Part shown: piece after piece, positions 61,801 through 64,000 of the stretch
Layout of the letters: every line of letters starts with the position of its first letter
Numbering within the stretch: position 1 is the stretch's first letter
DNA from: Argopecten irradians
Lineage: Eukaryota; Mollusca; Bivalvia; Pectinida; Pectinidae
Direction: 5' to 3'
Length of the DNA: 64,000 nt
Assembly (NCBI RefSeq): GCF_041381155.1
Contig: NC_091137.1
Span: 14,441,765 to 14,505,764 of the forward strand
Program-made: the position numbers and the translations under genes
Notes under the pieces: model-generated
What the model was told of the DNA's origin: nothing
What the model saw: only the letters and a program-made list of their open reading frames with translations
Databases searched by the model: none

Positions 61801-62773
61801 GTACACAGTGTAGTGTGATATAGGGTACAGATAGGTCCCCAGGAATGTGTGACATGTGCAACGGTCTGGGGGACTATAGCAACACTGTCAGGTACACAGT
61901 GTAATGCGATATAGGGTACAATAGGCTCCCGGGAATGTGTGTAACGGTCTATGATATTTTAATTAAAGAAACCTTTGGAGATGGTGTGTACAGTTCTTAT
62001 ATGATGGTTTCTCAAGCTTTCTTTCATTCTTCCCAAATGTCTGATCAAATGCATGTATAACATGTATTTAAGTATTTAAACACATTTTTGTAGAATTTTT
62101 TTAAATATTACATTCATGTGTTATTTTGCTGTTAGTTATATGTCAGCTAGAAAGAGAAGAAAATGTTAATTTCATATGTAAATATTTGACAGTTGTGATG
62201 AGTGCAAGCTGAGCTACCACTTTGGATGTTTGGATCCACCAGCTAAAAAATCACCCAAACAGCGTGGATACTCCTGGCATTGTGAGGCCTGTGACCCTAC
62301 AGATAACTCGGTACATCTAACGCTTCTATCAAACCATTATAATACTTAGTTCGAATATACATTTGGAGATGGATTCAAAGATATGTGCACCAATACGTTG
62401 TTATAAGGGGAGATAATTTTTGTTAAGCTCCCAATATGAAATTGGCGTGGATGGTTTGCTCTGTTGTGTCAATAACTTTCTTTCTTAATTTGGACAACAT
62501 TATTTTTGTTTTAAGGGGATAATACTTTCTTTATCGCTTGTGTGGATATGCCATTAATGAGGGAAATAACTTACTACAATTTTAATTTGCTTTCATTTTG
62601 ATATATAAAGATGGTCTAGTAATAAGGGGAGGTAACTTGCTTTCTTGATTAATGTAGATATTTTCATTATAAAATATCTATTAAATAATGTGTATGATAT
62701 ATTTTAGGATGAAGAGGAACAGGATATGGAGGAGGATTCTGGCAGCAAGAATGATGAAAATGTGGGAAAATAA
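25775..62773 (+). CDS. PHF14: PHD finger protein 14, 20 exons recognised
   Basis: Exons: 25775-25897, 26123-26364, 32327-32419, 34596-34651, 35082-35182, 35505-35560, 35887-35998, 36524-36618, 37802-37850, 39015-39155, 39608-39683, 39998-40185, 48624-48719, 48946-49049, 50405-50536, 50816-50954, 51651-51791, 57178-57320, 62193-62310, 62708-62773. About 755 codons were recovered. Order: basic start and acidic region; PHD1; zinc knuckle and extended PHD (ECSLCED to YFHVTCAQKEGLL); helical linker; PHD2 (CAIC to YYHLGCLDPPL); basic linker; PHD3 (CAVC to YHFGCLDPP); acidic tail. This is the vertebrate PHF14 layout. PHF14 is a nuclear histone H3 reader linked to transcriptional repression. The start exon and one coiled-coil exon are missing from my model, and exons 3 and 12 carry frame breaks. 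Introns total over 34 kb, much of it repeats. Confidence 0.92.
26123..26364 (+). CDS. PHF14: PHF14 exon: acidic low-complexity region
   Basis: 242 bases ending in phase 0 at GTAGAG|gtatga. The first half is almost all Asp, Glu and Ser. The second half holds VKQEIP, a psi-K-x-E SUMO-type motif. Such a region is expected to be disordered. Confidence 0.85.
26625..26713 (+). repeat. SINE-like dispersed repeat, copy 1
   Basis: Shares gttagaattttaact, attgcatgattgt, tgactaaatctgggatctta and tcttttgtcttc with the segment at 46399-46490. The shared order suggests a dispersed short element, probably a SINE body. Neither copy has a clear RNA polymerase III promoter. Confidence 0.5.
26818..28066. mobile_element. 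Non-autonomous TIR DNA transposon, 1.25 kb
   Basis: The ends are cagcgccgttacaacaag and its inverted counterpart cttattgtaacggcgctg, one mismatch in 18, flanked on each side by TA (26816-26817 and 28067-28068). A TA target duplication suggests the Tc1/mariner superfamily, though the identity is uncertain. No transposase frame is present. Two internal segments recur: actgacttttccgct near 27190 and 27725, and an aatatatt-containing block near 27265 and 27595. Confidence 0.7.
28166..32283 (+). mobile_element. Hairpin-start element with 157-bp tandem core, family 1
   Basis: It begins after a T run with a palindrome (agctcacctggccc, GAA loop, gggccggtgagct) and a TCCGTCC-type run. About 25 units of 157 bp follow, each with atcctttaaatcgctac, gtaaccaaatttggccac and ggggcggggcccaatag. 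It ends with a short unique tail and caggtgagct, an inverted match to the start. Composite bivalve elements with a tandem core of about 160 bp (the pearl type) have this design, and some have been linked to Helentron-like transposition. That link is inferred here. The GGCCC-GGGCC terminal hairpin present in the second copy is missing. Confidence 0.85.
32327..32419 (+). CDS. PHF14: PHF14 exon: first PHD1 ligands, with a frame break
   Basis: Acceptor actttacag, phase 0, in agreement with the preceding exon. The frame reads to RVTICCV and then TTG TCT, whereas the family requires ICCVCLGD. Dropping one T of the four at 32399-32402 restores CLGDIS and the phase needed by the next exon. The break falls in the first zinc-binding pair of PHD1. 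I regard it as a probable sequencing error or allele. Confidence 0.8.
32461..34193 (+). mobile_element. Hairpin-start element, family 2, with nested insertion
   Basis: It starts after a T run with a stem formed by ggtcatctgaccc and gggtcagtttgacc. Three tandem units of about 145 bp follow (tgctgggatgaagggctacc, tgaccttgacctact), then a diverged region. It ends with cagatgacc, an inverted match to the start, and a terminal hairpin (ggcccttgggcc) followed by tcttgt. A 798-bp TIR element is inserted at 33282-34079. The reversed copy lies at 18259-19130. Confidence 0.75.
33282..34079. mobile_element. TIR element nested in the family 2 repeat
   Basis: The ends are cagggatcaatctag and ctagattgatccctg, perfect 15-bp inverted repeats, flanked by a 5-bp direct repeat catgg (33277-33281 and 34080-34084). 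The surrounding family 2 sequence reads on across the insertion (catggtcatgacc, compare 32973-32985). The interior has gggga-rich subterminal repeats near both ends and no transposase frame. CAGGG ends resemble hAT elements, but those usually make 8-bp duplications. Confidence 0.75.
34596..34651 (+). CDS. PHF14: PHF14 exon: PHD1 second ligand pair
   Basis: 56 bases encoding EEDDEIVECDNCGVSVHEG, which includes the C-X2-C and the histidine of PHD1. Acceptor ttaacag, donor CACGAAG|gtaaac. It requires two bases from the preceding exon, which is how the frame break there was detected. Confidence 0.92.
35082..35182 (+). CDS. PHF14: PHF14 exon: end of PHD1
   Basis: Encodes CYGISENQSNASTE, a Ser/Thr-rich loop, and EPWFCDACKADCKP, closing PHD1 and giving the first zinc-knuckle cysteine. 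Phase 1 to phase 0. Confidence 0.93.
35505..35560 (+). CDS. PHF14: PHF14 exon: zinc knuckle
   Basis: Encodes TCELCPNPGGIFKETDAGK, which is nearly identical to the vertebrate knuckle. Acceptor gattcag, donor GGAAA|gtgagt, ending in phase 2. Confidence 0.93.
35887..35998 (+). CDS. PHF14: PHF14 exon: WVHLVCALY segment
   Basis: 112 bases encoding WVHLVCALYTPGVAFGDVDK and the following LSPVTLFEM, the link between the zinc knuckle and the extended PHD. Highly conserved; ends in phase 0 at GCTCGG|gtaagt. Confidence 0.93.
36524..36618 (+). CDS. PHF14: PHF14 exon: extended PHD core
   Basis: Encodes ECSLCEDARFSRTGVCISC and DAGMCRTYFHVTC, holding most zinc ligands of the extended PHD. Acceptor ctgtaacag, donor GTCACATG|gtaggt, phase 2. 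Confidence 0.93.
36942..37578. mobile_element. TIR element with 5-bp target duplication
   Basis: The ends are cagtgttctccccagg and cctgggagaacactg, inverted with one extra C in the left arm. They are flanked by the direct repeat tttag (36937-36941 and 37579-37583). Length is 637 bp, with a GC-rich subterminal zone (gcgcggcgcagcgcg) and an AT-rich middle, and no transposase. The CAG start and 5-bp duplication are shared with 33282-34079. Confidence 0.78.
37802..37850 (+). CDS. PHF14: PHF14 exon: AQKEGLL segment
   Basis: 49 bases encoding AQKEGLLSEAAPEECM, the end of the extended PHD. Acceptor cttgtttcag, donor TGTATG|gtatgt, phase 0. Confidence 0.9.
37851..39014 (+). other. PHF14 intron, nothing recognised
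   Basis: AT-rich intron between two exons whose phases agree. I found no exon, element ends or tandem repeat in it. Confidence 0.6.
39015..39155 (+). CDS. PHF14: PHF14 exon: DIADPFFAYC and basic helix
   Basis: 47 codons, phase 0 to 0. DIADPFFAYCKMHADKM matches the family. A Lys/Arg/Glu-rich stretch follows that is probably helical. Confidence 0.93.
39608..39683 (+). CDS. PHF14: PHF14 exon: basic linker
   Basis: 76 bases encoding TRFDRKLNRHRQKYR and KFKRPPSWG, strongly basic. Acceptor ttatttctag, donor CATGGG|gtaggt, phase 1. Confidence 0.85.
39998..40185 (+). CDS. PHF14: PHF14 exon 12, with an in-frame stop from an extra TT
   Basis: Encodes VPTQKLVRYLTSSPSCVKKM and LRKAELMGIITQ, in family order, up to HISPALSV. 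The frame then meets TAG at 40162-40164, because the sequence reads GTTTAGAG where GTAGAG would give VEFISYYL. A partial second copy of this exon end at 42931-42970 reads GTAGAG without the extra TT. With two T fewer the exon is 186 bases and ends CTCG|gtatgt in phase 1. Probable sequence error in a repeat-rich, noisy stretch, though a real lesion cannot be excluded. Confidence 0.8.
40166..42930 (+). repeat. 31-bp minisatellite made from the PHF14 exon 12 donor
   Basis: The unit is ttcatcagttactacctc followed by ggtatgtactaac. It equals the last 19 bases of exon 12 (encoding FISYYL) plus the 5' splice site and the first intron bases. Some 80 units follow, many with insertions, deletions or truncation. 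Between about 40580 and 41050 fragments of the neighbouring 65-bp unit are mixed in. Variation is far heavier than in the other arrays, suggesting consensus errors as well as real decay. Confidence 0.85.
40221..40440 (+). mobile_element. DNA-transposon end fragment inside the 31-bp array
   Basis: The segment opens with gtgtcacggttaaccgaaaa and contains repeated ggttcggttcgg words, which look like a TIR-transposon terminus with subterminal repeats. No matching opposite end is present, so it is a truncated insertion. It separates the first array unit from the rest. Confidence 0.4.
42931..42970 (+). pseudogene. Second partial copy of the PHF14 exon 12 end
   Basis: The segment agaagacccatatatctcc followed by agctttgtcagtagagtt repeats exon 12 bases 40131-40168 with the intact GTAGAG form. 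It marks the junction of the 31-bp array with the 65-bp array and runs directly into the first 65-bp unit. Confidence 0.7.
42966..46210 (+). repeat. 65-bp minisatellite in the PHF14 intron, about 50 copies
   Basis: The unit contains gtagatatatataaatctgg, gggagagggtggcaggagga and cgtcctatgacaatagtatg, then accag. Units from about 44360 to 46080 are nearly identical, differing mostly at one C/T position (gacgtcc or gatgtcc). Units before 44350 are ragged. Each unit has a cag|gtagat junction that could act as a weak donor. I found no exon that the unit derives from. Confidence 0.93.
46399..46490 (+). repeat. SINE-like dispersed repeat, copy 2
   Basis: Matches 26625-26713 in order: gagttagaattgtaact, attgcataatcgtaa, gtgactcagatttggatctt and atcttttcttcttcc. 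It lies just past the 65-bp array. Confidence 0.5.
48241..48354. repeat. Short inverted-repeat element
   Basis: The arms gtaggacagggaaatctcta and agagatttttctgtcctat are complementary apart from a few mismatches, 114 bp overall. A MITE-like remnant is likely; a related tract (gtaagatttctctgtcttac) lies at 46638-46657. Confidence 0.5.
48624..48719 (+). CDS. PHF14: PHF14 exon: end of the helical region
   Basis: 32 codons, phase 0 to 0: LLADIDQLKDHSQQLKLEGT and NIYSTLTDMTVK. The heptad-like Leu/Ile spacing fits the C-terminal end of the vertebrate coiled coil. The acceptor follows a strong CT tract (ttctgttgcttcag). Confidence 0.85.
48946..49049 (+). CDS. PHF14: PHF14 exon: linker before PHD2
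   Basis: 104 bases encoding a Pro/Thr-rich linker (PLTMPEMFSTKRTPVKPP) and SPPAIINQ. The last codon is split (CA|gtgagt) and completed by the G that starts the PHD2 exon. Confidence 0.87.
49275..50404 (+). repeat. 63-bp minisatellite made from the PHF14 PHD2 acceptor
   Basis: The unit contains ttagcttccttacctgacag, gtgtgctgtatgtaagttta, and ctatgtaagattagtgttg before the next copy. The end of the polypyrimidine tract, the cag acceptor and the first codons (G TGT GCT -TA TGT AA) match the true exon start at 50405. There are about 18 copies, and the last copy merges into the exon. Two units (near 49500 and 50220) carry internal duplications. Confidence 0.93.
50405..50536 (+). CDS. PHF14: PHF14 exon: PHD2
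   Basis: Encodes CAICKKSCNPHLLVRCDLC, KKYYHLGCLDPPLTRMPKKT and a split Trp, the bulk of PHD2 with seven of its eight zinc ligands or close. Nearly identical to the vertebrate sequence. Starts in phase 2 and ends in phase 2. Confidence 0.95.
50816..50954 (+). CDS. PHF14: PHF14 exon: end of PHD2 and basic linker
   Basis: Encodes QCSECDHSSSG, closing PHD2, and a charged linker with RRLREKIKEPFKWSPD that matches the vertebrate R-IKEPVKF region. Phase 0 end. Confidence 0.93.
50955..51650 (+). repeat. PHF14 intron with diverged family 2 tandem core
   Basis: From about 51130 to 51560 there are four decayed units with ggtctgtagttgtgctgg, tgaccttaactttcattcaa and ctgtagcatgctggcatgag, the same family as 32500-32900. 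No hairpin or terminal parts remain. Confidence 0.55.
51651..51791 (+). CDS. PHF14: PHF14 exon: Lys-rich linker
   Basis: 47 codons, phase 0 to 0, with KGGAKKGRQKKKVNKDD (nuclear-localisation-like) and a Ser/Thr/Pro spacer. The donor GTAAAG|gtacct is chosen because the next exon needs phase 0. Without splicing, the frame ends at TGA 51843-51845, which would give an isoform lacking PHD3. Confidence 0.82.
52334..52521. mobile_element. Fold-back (long inverted repeat) element
   Basis: Two arms of about 85 bp are almost perfectly complementary: ggttacac...ttattttttaaaagttac, and gtaacttttaaaaaataact...gtgtaacc. They enclose a loop of about 14 bases near 52430-52445. The left arm has an extra 20-bp tandem copy (gtggttgttgaatattgaa). 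The transcript would form a long hairpin. Confidence 0.8.
52622..53775 (+). mobile_element. Hairpin-start element with 171-bp tandem core, family 3
   Basis: It starts with a stem (tatcccccgcccaac, AAA loop, gttggcgggggata), then gtctgtccgtccgt, then about 6.5 units of 171 bp (ggagcacaactctaaaacca, tggtctagtagtgccttttg, ctgtaaccatggaaacattg). It stops inside a unit at cacattt without a terminal hairpin, so it is 3' truncated. Confidence 0.8.
54770..56257 (+). mobile_element. Hairpin-start element, family 1, more complete copy
   Basis: It has the same start palindrome and TCCGTCC run as 28166-32283, and about eight 157-bp units. The end is complete: ccaggtgagcg (inverted match to the start), then a 13-base hairpin ggccctctgggcc at 56240-56252 and tcttgttt. 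A stretch near 55790-55890 is inverted relative to its neighbours. The last 40 bases of the tail (from cattacttggcatt to gatacag) are partly repeated at 56266-56300. Confidence 0.85.
57178..57320 (+). CDS. PHF14: PHF14 exon: linker and first half of PHD3
   Basis: Encodes a Pro/Lys linker (TEPTPDTLIKLGQPPPSKKQ) and ELMCAVCNGLGDFTNTV, the first ligand pair of PHD3. Donor GTCAG|gtacat, phase 2. Its last 47 bases are the seed of the array that follows. Confidence 0.92.
57321..61960 (+). repeat. 91-bp minisatellite made from the PHF14 PHD3 exon donor
   Basis: Each unit contains a near-copy of exon bases 57274-57320 (atgtgtgtcgtgtgtaacgg, then tctgggggactataccaaca, then ctgtcag), the donor gtacac, and 40 bases of intron (tgtagtgtgatatagggtac, agatag, ctcccgg or ctcccagg). 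There are about 50 units, highly homogeneous. The first unit keeps gactttacc as in the exon; later units read gactatacc. The array fills almost the whole intron. Confidence 0.95.
62193..62310 (+). CDS. PHF14: PHF14 exon: second half of PHD3
   Basis: Encodes CDECKLSYHFGCLDPPAKKS and PKQRGYSWHCEACDPTDNS, the remaining ligands of PHD3, almost as in vertebrates. Acceptor atttgacag, donor AACTCG|gtacat. Confidence 0.95.
62708..62773 (+). CDS. PHF14: PHF14 terminal exon
   Basis: 21 codons and TAA (62771-62773): an acidic tail DEEEQDMEEDSGSKNDENVG and Lys, comparable with the acidic end of vertebrate PHF14. Acceptor tatattttag. Confidence 0.9.
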   Translation, partial: DEEEQDMEEDSGSKNDENVGK

Positions 62774-64000
62774 AATGTGTCATTATGAACCGATGTAACC
62801 AGTTTACATACAACAGTATAGTCCCAATTTTTCATTTCTAGAATCTCATGCATGCCCATGAGAAGAAAAACAAAAATCTACTTTCGTTTTACCTGTAGAC
62901 AATTACTCCAACAACAAATGGTAATTGAGGTGATATAAAGAAATATCAACATGAATGCTTGCCAAATCAGAACAGTGTTTTATATACTATTGTTTTGTAC
63001 CTGTCTTCCTATCAAATATAGATATCTATGTGTCTATCAAAACAAATATCCCATATCTTTTTATAGGCTTGATAATTATGTACCATATCTGTGGTACCTT
63101 GGTAGTTGTGCATAGACCACATTGGGACCAAAATGGTGGTAAGCAGCTGTCTTGGATTATACAATTGATAGTATTATAGTGCTGACTTTCCGGAGAGAAC
63201 GGACTAGTAATACTTTATTCATACATTGGTGACATGTTATAACATACTATTGGAATTCATTCCAATTCTTAGGAGAACAATAATGCATGAACCAAAACAA
63301 ACATCTTCCACAAGTGTTAGAATGTATAATAAAACATGTTATTTAATCCTGGTCAACGAAATGGAGAATTTTATCTCCCTAAATCTTAAAAAAAAAAAAA
63401 AAACATGAAAAGAAAAGGGGATATATATTTGTGAAGAAACATCGACATTTCATCATTTCTTATTGTTAATAGTGCTTACTTAGACTGATGTACATTTTAG
63501 GGTCTGTTCGGTTCATCACTAGATAGATAAGAATGAATTATTGTTAGCTTATGGGTGCTATGATAACACTTAATCATGTCAAGTGGAGAAAGTATTGTTT
63601 TCATTTTGTTACATACACACTTGTACATACTGACTGTATATATTAAAGTGCAATAAATGTGATGATATCATTAAAATTTTGTTTCATCTAATTATTACAA
63701 GAACATGGAATTCTTAAAATTCTCAAGTTGAAGGATCATATAGAATGAAAGAATTTTGTTAATGGTTATCACTAATACAAACTTAAGAAAATATTCTAAT
63801 ATTGTAATTACAATACTTCATGTCTATTTTTCAAGACACTAGAACAAGGTAGTAATTATAATGGATAAATAAATTCTATCAATGACAACCAAAACTTGAC
63901 ACTTTATCTTAAATCTTTTCTTTATTGTTTGTTACATAACAATTTTACATAAAATACATATGGTAAATCAATGAAAAAACTATGTACAAAATCTACACAA
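62774..64000 (+). other. PHF14 3' UTR and downstream sequence
   Basis: AT-rich, with no exon recognised. A poly-A stretch lies at 63389-63404. After the candidate poly(A) signal at 63652 the sequence stays AT-rich. A reverse-strand AATAAA (ctttattg near 63922) could belong to a convergent gene beyond the window. Confidence 0.5.
63652..63657 (+). terminator. PHF14: Candidate poly(A) signal of PHF14
   Basis: AATAAA 880 bases after the stop, followed within 25 bases by tgtgatg and a T-rich stretch, as expected downstream of a cleavage site. Confidence 0.5.

Noticed and set aside
49275..61960. CRISPR-like appearance of regularly spaced repeats
   Set aside because: The units are contiguous tandem repeats without unique spacers, in introns of an animal gene.
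25775..62773. PHF14 as a processed or dead pseudogene
   Set aside because: It keeps 20 exons with introns and consensus splice sites, and all other frames and zinc ligands are intact. Two small indels alone do not justify the call.

Overview
This is nuclear DNA from a eukaryote, most probably a bivalve mollusc. The genes are split by GT-AG introns. The spacers are AT-rich and packed with repeats of mollusc type: composite elements with a hairpin start, a TCCGTCCGTCCGT motif and a tandem core of about 160 bp, plus tRNA-derived SINEs. The species cannot be named from the window.

Layout. (1) 860-7364 (+): six exons of a large C2H2 zinc-finger protein with 12 fingers; its 5' end lies upstream or is unrecognised. 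(2) 7365-20016: no gene; it holds a 55-bp minisatellite (13566-15300), a decayed Ty3/gypsy reverse transcriptase on the minus strand (16053-16387) and a reversed tandem-core repeat (18259-19130). (3) 20017-23685 (-): a compact four-exon gene for a 122-residue protein of the NDUFA4/NMES1 (B12D) family, with a YY1-like site just upstream of its start codon and one GC-AG intron. (4) 25775-62773 (+): PHF14, a multi-PHD-finger chromatin reader, in 20 recognised exons over 37 kb. The initiating exon and one coiled-coil exon were not found. The PHF14 introns carry two long hairpin/tandem-core elements (28166-32283 and 54770-56257), two related elements (32461-34193 and 52622-53775), three terminal-inverted-repeat (TIR) transposons, a fold-back element and four minisatellites.

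Main observation. Three of the four PHF14 minisatellites are amplified exon-intron junctions of the host gene. The 31-bp array (40166-42930) repeats the 3' end and donor of exon 12. The 63-bp array (49275-50404) repeats the acceptor and first codons of the PHD2 exon. The 91-bp array (57321-61960) repeats the last 47 bases and donor of the first PHD3 exon about 50 times. Each array places tens of decoy splice sites beside the true one. The fourth array (65 bp, 42966-46210) adjoins the first and is partly mixed with it.

Caveats. PHF14 shows two apparent frame breaks: an extra T in the PHD1 exon, and two extra T giving an in-frame stop in exon 12. Every other exon is open and every other junction phase agrees, so I read both as probable sequence errors or allelic lesions. 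The 40.2-44.3 kb region looks noisy and may be misassembled. Family names rest on recognised motifs; no database search was run.
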